Shown piece after piece: positions 12,456 through 23,999 of a stretch of DNA of 64,000 nucleotides; positions within the stretch are counted from its first letter, which is position 1; each line of letters opens with the position of its first letter. The stretch is taken from the NCBI GenBank assembly GCA_951799405.1, contig OX637338.1, positions 8,680,001 to 8,744,000 on the forward strand, read 5' to 3'. This DNA comes from Agapetus fuscipes (taxonomy: Eukaryota; Arthropoda; Insecta; Trichoptera; Glossosomatidae). The notes beneath the pieces are model-generated. The model ran no database searches. It was given only the letters and a program-made list of their open reading frames with translations, and had not been told where the DNA came from. The position numbers and the translations under genes were made by a program.

Positions 12456-13454
12456 ATCCTATAAAATAGTTCAGAGTTTAAGCATACGTACAGTAAAAAT
12501 TGGTTTCCGTTTTTCCTTGTATCACCTACCTAAGCAAAAGGCGGCTTTTCAGTTGAGATTTCAGTCTTATTTTAAGTACATATATGCAGTATTTATAAAC
12601 GCAAACATCCGCGTGTTTATAAATTGGCGAGCATCAAATACGAATGATAAATGTTAACACATCTTTACAGCAATCTCCTAAAAGGATCGCGTAGATTCCG
12701 CCCTGTCACGTAAATTGAAAAAAATGTTGAAAAATTAAATCACTCATCAGGGCTGATGTAAAATCCTCCTAAATTTTTCTATTAGAGCGATGGCATTGAA
12801 TTTACGTTATATTTTATACTAGAGGTGCGAGAAATTAAGAAAGAAAAAGTTTGACCCTAGGAAATATACCCTTAATTTACTACCTACCTTTACTATTTTG
12901 CGTGAGAAAAAGTAAATAATGTAAACAACGAAAAATATACGTAGAAAAAGATAATCATAGCCTCCGGATCCAACAGTAGAAAGTTGCTTTAAAAAACAGA
13001 AGAAGAGAATTACGCTAACATTCATCCATTTGTTTAAGATAAGCGTTGCTTTATTTGATTAGCAAATAAACATATTTTCATGACTTTTCAGTTTGAACTG
13101 GTTTCATGTTTTGTACGATAGTGGAGATAAGAATATTTTTTGAATGCAATAAAACTTTTTATCGCTGAATTAAGACTCAGTTTAAAAAATATATATATGT
13201 ATGTTACGCTCAACTCTCCCAGTTTTTCTACATGTTAATTTAATTAAAAAAAAAAATGTTCCGTTCGTTATTTAGAGTAATTTATGTGCTGTTAAATTAA
13301 TAGGACATTTTAACTATTAGTAAGTTAGTATTTATTAGTAATATTAGTATGAATAGCAAGTAATAATTATAGTTGCTGCGATGAGTATGAGAGTTTGTAG
13401 GTGTCTGGAGCTTTTTACGAAGTTACTCAAACTTGCTGGTATGTTTCGAATACT

Positions 13455-13586
13455 TTAAGTCCCGGTATTTTCAACGTTAGCATAAAATGTGACTTTAAGC
13501 TGATAAAAAAAACTACCCACACGATTTACATAAGTGCGTCCTTTTTACTCAGTATACCTACTTACGTTGAAAATACTGGGCCTTAA
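13455..13586. mobile_element. TIR element (MITE), 'CCGGTATTTTCAACGTTAGC' type
   Basis: The left end GTCCCGGTATTTTCAACGTT and the right-end inverse GGCCCAGTATTTTCAACGTA are bordered by TTAA at 13455-13458 and 13583-13586. Related to 19757-19889. Confidence 0.6.
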
Positions 13587-13619
13587 AAAAATTAGCATTA
13601 GTATTCACTTAGGTTCACA

Positions 13620-13832
13620 TTAGGTTCACTTTGCCAATGTCACCCCTGTTTCAGGGAAGGATGGCACGAGTTGCAGGGATTGTGTTTATTTGAGATTGGG
13701 TTTTTATATTGTAGGTCTACGTGCGGCATGTGTTAGCGCGAAATTATACATGTCTGCTTGTGGGAATGCATTTAATATAAATCTTAAATGATATATTTGC
13801 AGCTTAGATTAGATTAAATTAGATTAGGATCT
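13620..13832 (+). repeat. Family A repeat, 5' truncated
   Basis: Starts within GGTTCACTTTGCCAATGTCA and ends GCAGCTTAGATTAGATT. Confidence 0.7.
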
Positions 13833-14217
13833 AGGTTTTTTTAAATGGTGGTATATTAAAGATTTTAAATTATGATTACGGTCGTTAGACATTTTATAAA
13901 ATGAAAAAAAAGAAGCGGATTTTACTGACCGTGCAAAAGAGAAGAACGATTTCTCTATGTCTAATGCCGAGGATATGAAATAAGTTACAAGGACAAAACA
14001 TCTTGTTGTGCCACAAAGTAACTAAAGTAAAACTTAAAAAAGTTTACGCTTGATAATGAAACTACGCGTCTATTGTGTTACTGCGTACCTACAATAACTT
14101 CATAGTTATCTGCGTCTAATTGACTAAACTTTTAATTGGCTTTTCACAAAGTTTTCCACACCCAGCGATATCTATCTTGTAACTACAAATTATTATCTGA
14201 TAGCTACACATTCTTTT

Positions 14218-14432
14218 TTATAATCTACGTTGCAAAGACATATTAAAATTTAAAATTCATATGAAATGCATGCACAGACACGTGTAAATTTACAAATTCT
14301 GCATGTGTACGAAAAATAAGACCGAAACCTCAAATGAACATAATGCTTGCATCTCTTACCGCCTTTTGCTGAATAGGTGGAAACATTGGCAAACGTGAAC
14401 CATTTTTTACTGAACGTTTGTTCAACCTCAGA
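14218..14432 (-). repeat. Family A repeat
   Basis: Reverse orientation; TATAATCTACGTTGCAAAGA at the tail side. A second partial copy follows at 14460-14570. Confidence 0.65.
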
Positions 14433-14459
14433 ACTTTTCTCCAGGATAGGAGGAATCTG

Positions 14460-14570
14460 TAATCTACAATCTATGTGGCAAATATATATTAACATCAAAA
14501 ATTCTAATGAAATACATCCCCAAAGACACGTGTAAGTCGCGCTAACAAATGCTGCATTTGCTATGTATAT
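14460..14570 (-). repeat. Family A repeat, partial
   Basis: Tail half only: AATCTACAATCTATGTGGCA followed by the ACACGTGTAAGTCGCGC segment. Confidence 0.5.
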
Positions 14571-15199
14571 ATTATATATACATTTGCTATATAAAATAAA
14601 TCACAAAAGTTGTTATTTGTTAAAGAATTTAGATTATTTCTATAAAAAAAAAACTCTTGGAGAGATTAGTTTCTTTCACGTTTAATAATATTATATTAAA
14701 GGGCCATTAAGACACGGAAGAGAGATTCTCTGAAACTTTTAACTCTTCGTTCAACTAAAAATAACTACCACTATGAAACATTACGTGAATACTCAACAAC
14801 TGCGTAAATAGAAAAATGTATTGAAGTCACCACGGCGCATCTAGTGAGTGATTAAGTTTTTATACATTTTTTCTGTTAACGCGATGGCTGAGTATCTAAG
14901 TAATGTTTTGCGCTCGAGGTACAGATTAGTTTGTTTGTAAATCTGTTAGTTATTTTGAACGTACGAGTTATCTTTCTTCTAAAAAAATAACAATTCTGAA
15001 AATAAGCTTGGGTGATGTGTTTCTTACAAACGCTTATCAGTCTATAAACAAGATACCAATGTAAAAAAAAACAATACAACATTTTTTATTATGACAGCTT
15101 TAGCTTTAAAATTGATATTAAAAAAACACGTAGGTACAGTAGCAAACGATATTACTTCACTTTCCATTTTTTATTGGTTTGTTTTTGTTTTTGATGTTC

Positions 15200-15430
15200 C
15201 TTGACTTATAGATTGGTATGAGGCTGACCACTCATACTGTAAAAATGGTTCACTTTGCCAATATCACCCGTGTTTTAGGGGAGGTAGGCATGAGTTGCAG
15301 GGCTTGTTGATTTGTTGTTAATTTGAGATTGGGTTTTTATTTTGTAAGTTCACATGCGGCATGTATAAGCGCGGTGGCATGCATGTAATATGAATCATTT
15401 ATGTAATATATCTTACTTGCTTAGATTAAA
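15200..15430 (+). repeat. Family A repeat
   Basis: Opens CTTGACTTATAGATTGGTAT; the body is in normal order and the tail worn (TTGCTTAGATTAAAG). Confidence 0.7.
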
Positions 15431-15899
15431 GAAGAGATTCTTTCATATGTAATAATATATTTTAACAAAAAATTATCTGTTTTGGTGCCATTCACCATCG
15501 TGAGTGGGTCTTGATCTTCTTGATTAACCGTTGCAAACGCTGTCTCTCCAATACTTTTTTCTTTCAGACCCACACGTAATTTTTTGATATTTTCTAGTTC
15601 GAATTCAAGCTGATGTGTTTTCTTTTTAATTTGATGAAATAATGGCACCTTACTCGATACTTTACATCTAAAAATTGGACATACAATATTTGTTTCCGTC
15701 TCCACACGAAGGGATGTGTGTCATTACATTACATACATAGCATTCTCATAATATTTTCAGCGGGCGTGTTACCAGGTAGGATACGAAGCCTGCTCAATAA
15801 GAGTGGCATTCTATATTTCTCGAAAAGCCTTTTTTTTATAAATTGTTCATTATATATCTGTTGGAATTTGGTGGTTCACACAGAAAAAATCCATTGTAT

Positions 15900-16121
15900 T
15901 TATTTTAAAAAATTATACAGTTTTAATTCCCTTACAAAATCTATGAATTTTTGTTTGACATTGATTTTTGTTGCAAGAGTCACTGCTCCTGAGGATGCCT
16001 TTTTGAAGCGAAAGTATTCGAGTAAAAAATTTAAAAAAATTGTAAGTGAATTAAAAAAGTAGCTAGGTGTTAAATCCAGTGAATACGGTTGATGAGGCAT
16101 CAATACGGTGTTCTTTATCAA
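15900..16121 (-). pseudogene. Mariner/Tc1-type transposase remnant (last catalytic Asp region)
   Basis: The minus-strand frame begins LMPHQPYSLDLTPSYFF, which matches the conserved HxPYSPDLxPSDY block around the third catalytic aspartate of mariner transposases. After it the frame continues with plausible C-terminal sequence (REL-rich). The rest of the transposase is absent. It ends about 10 bp from the left edge of the duplicated segment 16132-17111. Confidence 0.5.
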
Positions 16122-16131
16122 AAAATTACAA

Positions 16132-17111
16132 AATAGTTATTTATGCCACTGCCAAGTAATGATAGTCTTTTGAACACGAGTGCTAGTTTGTGCCATGAGG
16201 CGCAGCCGAATGGCACAATAGAAAGCACGAGTGTTACAAAGACTAATTACGTGCAGTGGCATACAATACTTTTTCTACGACCATGAGAGAATTAATAAAA
16301 TAGTGAATAATAGTCATTATAATGTACTCGTCCATTTGAAGTAATTAAAACCTTACCTTTGTCAAAACGTGTGATTTATCATTCCCTTCGATTATCTAAT
16401 CTAACCTAAGTTGTAAAAATAAATTATATTTAGGTTTCATATTGAATTCATGCCCACAAGCCGACACATATGTATAAGGTCGCGCTTTTACATCCTGCAT
16501 ATAAGCTTAAACATTCAAACCCAAAACTCAAATAAACATATGCCCTGCAGTTGTATTGGCAGGTGAACCAAATTTGTACAGCATAGGTGATCAACCTCAT
16601 ACTCACCTATTAACCAAGTAACTTTTTGAGTTTGTTTATTTTTTGCGGTGAAATTTTTTGTATTGTTTTCCTTTCAAGCCTTTTATTTTCCATTGAAAAA
16701 AGGAAAGCTTTATTTGGAGCAATCCGATAAATAAATTCGATAAATTTTAGCACTATTAACAATTTTTATTTGACTCTACACATAAAATATACTTATTTAT
16801 TTTCATCTGAACAGGGCTGAAAGTCTCATCACCACGGTAATTCCTACCTACCGAATATCACTAATACTGTATGAAGCCTAATCAGCTGATCGCTTGCGGC
16901 CATCTTGGATTGACAGGTCTTCATACCCCCATACAAGGTTGACATTTGAAATTAAAAAATGGTTCCAATTCTGACAATGCGCATGCGCACATGTTCATTT
17001 TAACACGGTTACCGGTTACATAATGTAACATTATGCAACGGGTGTAGAAATGTATGGCATTGTGATTGCGTTAGCCGTTTTGTAATTAGTAAATTACCAA
17101 ATGGGAGTAGA
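16132..17111 (+). repeat. Copy 1 of a ~1 kb duplicated segment
   Basis: It matches 49521-50633 over its whole length in the same orientation, with few mismatches. It starts with an imperfect hairpin (GCCACTGC ... GCAGTGGC, internal arms AACACGAGTGCT / AGCACGAGTGTT) at 16142-16262 and contains a family A repeat in minus orientation at the same place as copy 2. It lacks the Penelope-like insert present in copy 2, so it records the empty site near 16858-16872. Confidence 0.85.
16395..16623 (-). repeat. Family A repeat inside duplicated segment copy 1
   Basis: Diverged reverse-orientation copy. Shared at the same place by 49785-50010, so it predates the duplication of the segment. Confidence 0.65.
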
Positions 17112-17567
17112 CAAAAACAATGATGTGTACGCTGGCGCATTATCGTGATCGATGGCGCATCCATAAGTAGTTTCGAAAGATTTACTTCGCATTTTTCACG
17201 CAAAACCGCATAACTTGAAAGCCTTGAAGGTTTTATATTCCTTTTTAGACCGTACAACCGTAACACAAAAAAAACTAAAGATTTTTTTTACATTTTATTT
17301 GACAGACCTCTTAGATTGTTGCCGGGGGTGGGATGTATTGACAAACAAAATAATTGAAATCAGATGTTGTTTCAAATTAGCGTGAAATGAATACAATATA
17401 TTTCAGTAAACAAACATCACATAACGCAATTTATTTGATTTTTGAAAATAAATTGGAAACGTTTCCCAGAATATGTAACAAGGATTTATAAAACATACGT
17501 GGAAGTGAGGGGTTTCATTTGGAAAATGAAGTACAAATAAGAATCGGAATATATTTTACTTTATAGT

Positions 17568-18065
17568 TGGTTATTTAATAAACAACACCTTTTACTTTAT
17601 TTGAGCACTGTTTTTTTTATTTATTTCACAGATATAATTATAATTTTTAAAAATTAAATTTTTAATTCTACTAACGTTTTCGACTATTCAGTCATCATCA
17701 GGTCTGAATAGTCGAAAATGTTAGTAACTGAATAGTCGAAAACGTTAATAGAATTTAATTTTTTTTTTTTTTAATTATAATTATATTTGTGAAATCAAAA
17801 ACAGTGTTCAAATAAAGTAAAAGGTCCAATCTTAAAATTTTTCTCGGGTTGTGTAGCCATGTTCTATCGGAAGTTTGTTACACTTTTTTGTTACACTTTT
17901 TTCCGGACGTTTCGCCCATTATCTGCGATGGGCCTCCTCAGCGTATTTTTTTTTCTTCAGGCGTTCTAAGATTGTGTCGGCTTCTCTTTAAGATTGTGTC
18001 AAGTGCCGGCCGTGAAAGCCTTAATGTACAAAGTAAAAGGTGTTGTTTATTAAATAACCAACTAA
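17568..18065. mobile_element. Inverted, nested Penelope-like tails
   Basis: The arm at 17568-17600 (TTATTTAATAAACAACACC...) recurs in reverse complement at 18033-18064. Inside it a second inverted repeat spans about 17585-17825, with the CTGATGAT/GACT...AGTC/GAAAAC motif at 17676-17701 (minus) and a partial copy of its stem and GAAAA side in the opposite orientation (17704-17750). Another CTGAGGAG/GCCCAT...ATGGGC/GAAACG core lies at 17909-17941 (minus). Inverted tandem partial copies are typical of Penelope-like elements. No RT or GIY-YIG coding is seen. Confidence 0.5.
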
Positions 18066-18749
18066 AAAACATGAATTTTCACAGTGTTAATACACAAACC
18101 ATAAAAAATAAAAATAAAATAAAAAAACTTTAATTGAACAATAAACTGATATGGGTGCATGAACTAAATTACAGTATTTTTGGCGACTAAAAAATATTCT
18201 TTGAACTCTGTTAGATGTTGAACCAATTTCTTTCCAATATAGAGTCCACAACGATACTTTTTGGTTTACAATTCGTAAAATAAATCCTAAAAAAATCTTA
18301 AAGATACCAATGCGGTCGAATGCTTATTTCTTAAAGTAGGTACCCGCTTTCAGAGATGAGTTCAAAATCTATTTGGATATCAAACGTGATTTCCCGTTTT
18401 CGTGTTTCCTAGCCGGCATGGTTAAAAAATTATATTCTGCTCGCTCGGGAACTAGCAAAGCCCCCACATTCAATTAAAAACGTCTCTGCACCACGATTCA
18501 ACAAAGTAGAAAATTGGTGGGCAATTAATCAGTACAACCAGGTTTTCTTTTCAAGTTAAATAGTGTGCTTACCTTGGAAAAACTAGCAAACTAGAAAAAA
18601 AACTCAAGATAAAGTAATTAACTCAGATGAAGCAGAGCATCAGTGCAAATTACAAAGAATTGATATTCAAAGGGCTGATTCAAATAATGATTGTTATTTA
18701 CACGAGTATAATGGAGGGGGGCGGAGGTGGGAATGAGGTGTTGCTCTCC

Positions 18750-19026
18750 CCCCCCCCCCTCCACACACACATCTGACAAATGATAACAACAACACGCTAG
18801 CACGAGGCGGCCGGGTAGCTAGGCAAACTCTGAGCGGACATTCTGTCACCAGTCACAGAGCGCGCGGGCGGACACAGCGGGCGAGCAACAAAACCGCTCG
18901 TCACCACAACACAACGTCAATTCAATAGTTGTAGCATAGTCAAAAAAATAGTTTGGTCACAATAATAGTTTGGTGTAATTGTGTGAATACAGTGCTACTG
19001 TTGGGATATTTTATTGCAACGCACGG
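18750..19026 (+). promoter_or_regulatory. GC-rich candidate promoter and non-coding first exon
   Basis: This is the only strongly CpG-rich stretch in the first 26 kb (18780-18910, with repeated CGCG/CGGGCGG), and it grades into ordinary AT-rich sequence. Near 19026 the sequence GCAACGCACG is followed by GTATGT, a good splice donor. The next acceptor followed by a real coding exon on this strand is at 26610, 53 nt before the start of methyltransferase copy 1. I infer that this may be the promoter and 5' UTR exon of that gene, spliced over about 7.6 kb. It could also be a promoter for an unseen gene on either strand. There is a poly-C run at 18749-18760. Confidence 0.35.
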
Positions 19027-19756
19027 TATGTATTAGTCGTGAGTTTTACTAGTCAGCAATCGGTGTGATTTTTGCTAAATCATCTGAATTTATTATCATA
19101 TTAATTAATAAACGGCCGGTATTATGTATCGATTAAGATTTGGTTGCGTCAAGTCACAGTTGAAGAAAAACAGTTTTTTTTAATACACAGCATGGATAAA
19201 ATATGACACTAAGGAATATTTATAATAATAGAGAGTGGATCTCAAAGAATTTCACTTAACAGTAAACATGATAATGGTTTGAATACCGGCAAGGTTTACA
19301 CATCTTTGGGGAAATACTTTTATTAGATAACCACCTTACACCTTACTTATGTACCTACCTACTTATATAAATAGTTTTGAAAGAAAATTAACATCGATTT
19401 TTTAACAATGATTTTTTTTCATTGCATGTAAAAAATTATACGTAGGTACCTCCACGAGAAAATGATAATGTTCAGTGTGATATTGACAGCGCTTACTCTT
19501 TATGGACAATAATTATTTTTATCTTTTTTATTTCGTTTTGCGGGAATCTGTTGCCATGCGAGACAAATTCCATTTACTCGATTGAACATGATTCAATTAA
19601 GCAAATTGCTTGTTTTCTTCCCGTGTTATTTCCTCCTATCGTCATGTCCAAATAACAAACAACAGCTGACACCAGTTGCTATAAAATATAATGCATTTTA
19701 TTTTATTATCTGCCTATTGATAGCTACTATGTTTCGAAATATGAAACTAACTGGTA

Positions 19757-19889
19757 TAAGGCCCAGTAGTTTTGACGTTAGCATAGCGACTTTATACTGA
19801 ATGAAAAGGATGCATATATATGCCAATCGTGTAGGTAGTTTTTTTATCAGCTTAAAGTCACTTGTGCTAACGTTGAAAATACCTGGCAT
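19757..19889. mobile_element. TIR element (MITE), relative of 13455-13586
   Basis: The left end GGCCCAGTAGTTTTGACGTT and the right-end inverse ATGCCAGGTATTTTCAACGT are present. It shares the internal ACTTTAAGCTGATAAAAAAA run with the copy at 13.5 kb, inverted. Confidence 0.6.
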
Positions 19890-20994
19890 AGGGGTGTGCT
19901 CAACTCAACACAAACAAATACTTCTTTGGAGGTACCTACTTTATAAGACGCACACACAAAGCTAAATATTTAAAAGGTAAGGAAGGCCTTTTTGAGAAGT
20001 TAAAGACCGCATGATACATGTCTGAAGCGTAATCAATGTTGGACAGTAGAATTTGCTAAAATCAGAGATGGTAATGGCTCAACATTGACCTTTTATCCCT
20101 TTTGGGGTCCATTTATCCATATCTGGGTGACGCCCTCTTGTCTCCATCATTCTGTCTCAATGATTCTTCTCCTATACTCTCGCCTGTCTTCAGCTTCAAT
20201 ACAGCACATTGAGTAGCCGAGATGCATTATTTTTGACCTCATGTTCCCATGCTCTAATTCGGTCTTCCTTCGCTCCTTTGACCTCCTGGGTGTCTATACT
20301 TTTTATTGTTGCGTTTTTATTTTATTGTTGCAGTTACTTGAAATGTAAGGTCCTAATTTGTCAAATTTGAGAAAACGCTGCTTCGTCTAACATTTTACGA
20401 ATCTAAAAAATATTGAAATGATAAGAGTGCATCTGCTTATTTTTGGATTCATTTAACTCGCAGTTCAAACTATAATATTTACTTTGTATAAAAGAAAAAT
20501 AAATTAAAAACATGTTTTCAGTAAATAAATGGTGCTTCATAATGAAAGTTCCAGAATTTTATTCGTCTCTCTACAGCTTATATGCAACAAGTGGCCTAAC
20601 CATTTTAAGCAACCAACTTTGTAAGGAAACTCGTCGGACGAATGAAATTATCGATGAATATTATTGTAAAAAGCCAACGCAATTGCTCAATTTTATATCA
20701 GAATAGTATAAAATATAAATTTCATCTTAAAGTTTTTATATTTTAATAATATTTTGAAGAACTTGTGTTTAGTGGTAATGAGCTTTTAAGGAGAACAATT
20801 TTGGCTCTATCTTAAGGAAGTTAGAAATTTCGCATTTATTTTGTTTGTATTTTATAGCAAGAGATAACTTGAAATGTTTTAGTTATGACTGATGTGATTA
20901 AAATTCTTAAACTGTCTGGCCAGCGGAATGTTTCAATGCTCCATAGATTATTATCAAAATGAAACAAAATTCTCAAATATGGCAAACACTTTCC

Positions 20995-21225
20995 TTGACG
21001 TATAGGTTGGTGATTCCTTGTTTCACTTGGCCAATGTCGCCCCTTTTTCAGGTCAGTTGTTTTAGGTCAGCAAAAGTGGCAGGGTTTATGTTCATTATTG
21101 AGTTTTGTATTTTAATTTGTTAAAACACATGTAGCATTTTTAAGCGTGAACTTACACGTGCCTGTTTGTGAGCATGCATTAAATATGTATTTTAAATGTT
21201 AATATATCTCTTTGCAACTAAGTTT
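20995..21225 (+). repeat. Family A repeat, diverged
   Basis: Starts CTTGACGTATAGGTTGGTGA and ends TTTGCAACTAAGTTTAT. It faces the copy at 21268-21521 tail to tail. Confidence 0.65.
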
Positions 21226-21267
21226 ATGGAATATTGATAGATTATATAGATACAGACTTTCCATATC

Positions 21268-21521
21268 TAATCTAATCTAATCTAAGTTGCAAAGATATGT
21301 TACATTGGAGATTCACATTACATGCATTCTCACAACCAGACACGTACAAGTTCGCGCTTGCACATGCCTCATGTGAACCTACAACATAAAAATCAAATCT
21401 CAAATGGACATACACCCTGCAACTCTTGCCGTCCTTACCTGAGACAGGGGTGACATTGGCAAAGTGAACCATTTTTACAGCATGGGTGGTCAGCTGCATA
21501 CCAACCTATAAGTCAAGGAAC
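21268..21521 (-). repeat. Family A repeat, full length
   Basis: Tail AATCTAATCTAATCTAAG at 21269-21288, then the full body to CCAACCTATAAGTCAAGG. Its translated 75-codon frame closely matches the copy at 1154. Confidence 0.85.
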
Positions 21522-21629
21522 ACACACGACAAATTACATTTTATACATCACTAAATAATAATATCCAAATTATTTAGTGATGTATATGTATCATATTATA
21601 AATTTTATAGATGCCTTAAATAGTTATCT

Positions 21630-21884
21630 ATAATCTATAATCTATAATCTAAGTTGCAAGGATATATTCATTTAAAGCTCTCAGATGTATGCCCACAAAC
21701 CAACAAGTGTAGTTCGCGCTTACAAATGCTGAATGTGTACTTACAAATAAAATCCAAACCTCAAATGAACATAAGCCCCACAACTTTTGCCGACATTGGC
21801 AAATTGACAGGGGTGACATTGGCAAAGTGAACCATTTTTTACAGTATGGGTGGTCAGCCTCATACCAACCTATAAGTCAAGGAA
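21630..21884 (-). repeat. Family A repeat, full length
   Basis: Tail (TATAATC)n at 21629-21650; the body matches the copies at 23464 and 35019, with a small internal tandem duplication of the GACATTGGCAAA region. Confidence 0.85.
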
Positions 21885-21971
21885 GGTTTACAAATGGATA
21901 AAAACGACAAATGAGCAATGATTAATGCTTCGAATACCTGCTTGTTCTATTTATAAAAAATAATTATTAGT

Positions 21972-22295
21972 CCGGTCGATAGCTCAGTTGGTAGAGTGCT
22001 TGCATTCCATGCCGTGAGCTCGGGTTCGAATCCCACCGAGCGCGAGGGTGTCAGAAATGATTTCCCGTTTCGGTGTTTATTTCAAACCCCAAAATAAAAA
22101 TACCGGCAAGGTTTACTCAGCCTTCACAAGAAATGAGTACCAGCTTTCTCGGGAGCTGGGAAACCCCCACTTCAACTGAAGTGGTTGGCGTAAGGCCGGC
22201 CCCCTTACCTGTAAAAATAAATAGGTTCAACTCGCCACATGCGACCCCTTCGGGGATAACGCGGCAAGAAGTTACACTATGTGTGTAGCTTAGTT
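21972..22295 (+). repeat. tRNA-derived SINE, family C
   Basis: Clear tRNA-like head GATAGCTCAGTTGGTAGAGT and GGGTTCGAATCCC, then the family C body to CACTATGTGTGTAGCTTAG. Confidence 0.8.
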
Positions 22296-22921
22296 GCGTT
22301 TGAGTTTAATTATTAATGCATACTTACTTGGCATCGTATATTTTATTTAGATCAATGTTACTTGGATAATTTTCTCTATTTATTTTCATACGGCTAGTTT
22401 TACATACATAACATAGAAATGACCCAATAATTATTGACAGCTTTTTCTTATAAAATTATTTCTGGTGAATTTACTATCAAGATGGTTGAACGACCTTTAT
22501 TTGGGGCGATAAGAAATTTTTGAATTATTTTTCAACACACACAATATCACCAATTAATGTGGAGTCTGGTGTTTGCTACGACCGAAATATGAGTACATAA
22601 TTAATGATATAATGGAGGTCACACAGCGCTACGATAACATAATAAATTAGTAAAGTCAAGGCCCAATAACATGGCGGGTAACATTTGATATATACTTTCT
22701 TTAACTATGTATAACTAGCTAGTCCCATATGCCTATGAACTTGAATTGGATCAATCTACTTTTAAGTAGTATATTTGTTACTTTATTGAACATAGTAATA
22801 TAATTTTGTGCCTATTTATTTGTTTGTATGACTGATTCCTTTTTGTTTTTGTAGTTTCATACTTCAATTTTATTGCAGTTTCATTTCATATTCATTTTAG
22901 TTTCCTGTTGATCAAAGATCG

Positions 22922-23035
22922 TTCACCAAAGGTCCATCCAGCCTTACAGGCCCTTGGGACTTGCTTTAGTAATTAACTCTATCTATAGCGACCCCAAAGC
23001 TCGCAGAGCGCTCTTTGGCTAAAAATAGATGATTT
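22922..23035 (+). repeat. tRNA-derived SINE, family B, 3' part only
   Basis: GTCCATCCAGCCTTACAGGC and the CTCGCAGAGCGCTCTTTGGC segments of the family body; the tRNA head is missing. Confidence 0.6.
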
Positions 23036-23290
23036 AAAATTTAGATGATCATGTTGTATGTATTTTTTTTCATATTTGAAACCTTATTTTTTTTAATATC
23101 GTATCGGATCGTTACCGCAACTAATAATATTCAATTTAAAATTATATTTATTCTTTTGTACAAATCTAAAGTGATATTAGCAGTGGACTGAGTATAACAT
23201 AAAAAATATCCAAAAATTCTTCAACCATTATTTGAATTTCCCTTTAGCTTCCTCTACATATGTTTGTATAGGTAATTTTTAAGCATGAGA

Positions 23291-23463
23291 TTAAACAAAA
23301 TCATTCCTCACCCTATCACTCCGTCTTTTTCCAATCATACTTCTTAAGTAGTCCATTTCTACCGTATGGACTTTACTAATCTCACTTTCACTCACCGTCC
23401 AGGCTTCACTTCCATACATCAGAGTGGGCACTAGTATACCACCGTGCACCGCCAGTCTCGTAT
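23291..23463 (-). mobile_element. RTE fragment (LVPTLMYGSEAWTV region)
   Basis: The minus-strand frame reads TRLAVHGGILVPTLMYGSEA, then a segment with YLRSMIGKRRSDRVRNDFV, homologous to the middle of the RTE remnant at 41255. It stops abruptly at 23463, where a family A repeat starts in the opposite orientation, so one element truncates the other. Confidence 0.75.
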
Positions 23464-23710
23464 TCCTTGACTTATAGGTTGGTATGAGGCTGACCACCCA
23501 TACTGTAAAAAATGGTTCACTTTGCCAATGTCACCCCTGTTTCAGGGAATGTCGGCAAGAGTTGCAGGGCTTATGTTCATTTGAGGTTTGGATTTTATTT
23601 GTAAGTACACAATCAGCATTTGTAAGCGCGAACTACACGTGTTTGTTTGTGGGCATACATCTGAGAGCTTTGAATGAATATATCCTTGCAACTTAGATTA
23701 TAGATTAAAA
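23464..23710 (+). repeat. Family A repeat, full length
   Basis: Its spurious 70-codon frame is identical to the one in 35019-35269, so the two are recent sister copies. The 5' end abuts an RTE fragment. Confidence 0.9.
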
Positions 23711-23999
23711 TGCAGAATCCCATGAAATAAATAAACTAAAAACATAATAAAACTATTTTTTTCCGTGTTATCAACTCTCTATTTTTAGGGTAGGTACATA
23801 TGCACTTCCAAAACAAAATTCAACAATCAATCCACGCTTCACTCACCTTGCTCTTTTGAAACGAATTACGCCAATGATGTTGATAGTCTAGAGTTGATAC
23901 AATAAAAAAAATGATACGAAATCTATTTATACGAATAACAGGTCAGTGGTCATATAAGTTACAATACATTTAAAAGTTGATAAAAAAAAAGTAAATACA

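Noticed and set aside
15421..15705. 94-codon minus-strand frame (METETNIVCPIFR...)
   Set aside because: Composition is protein-like, but I find no motif, no splice context and no relative in the window. It could be a transposon scrap; not enough to call.
21268..21499. 75-codon frame in a repeat (MQLTTHAVKMVHFANV...)
   Set aside because: The same frame appears, variably broken, in many family A copies. It follows from repeat identity, not selection: stops and frameshifts are common among copies.
21972..22045. Possible genuine tRNA gene
   Set aside because: A and B boxes are good, but the acceptor stem does not close and a SINE body with a second copy at 2462 follows, so it is a SINE head.
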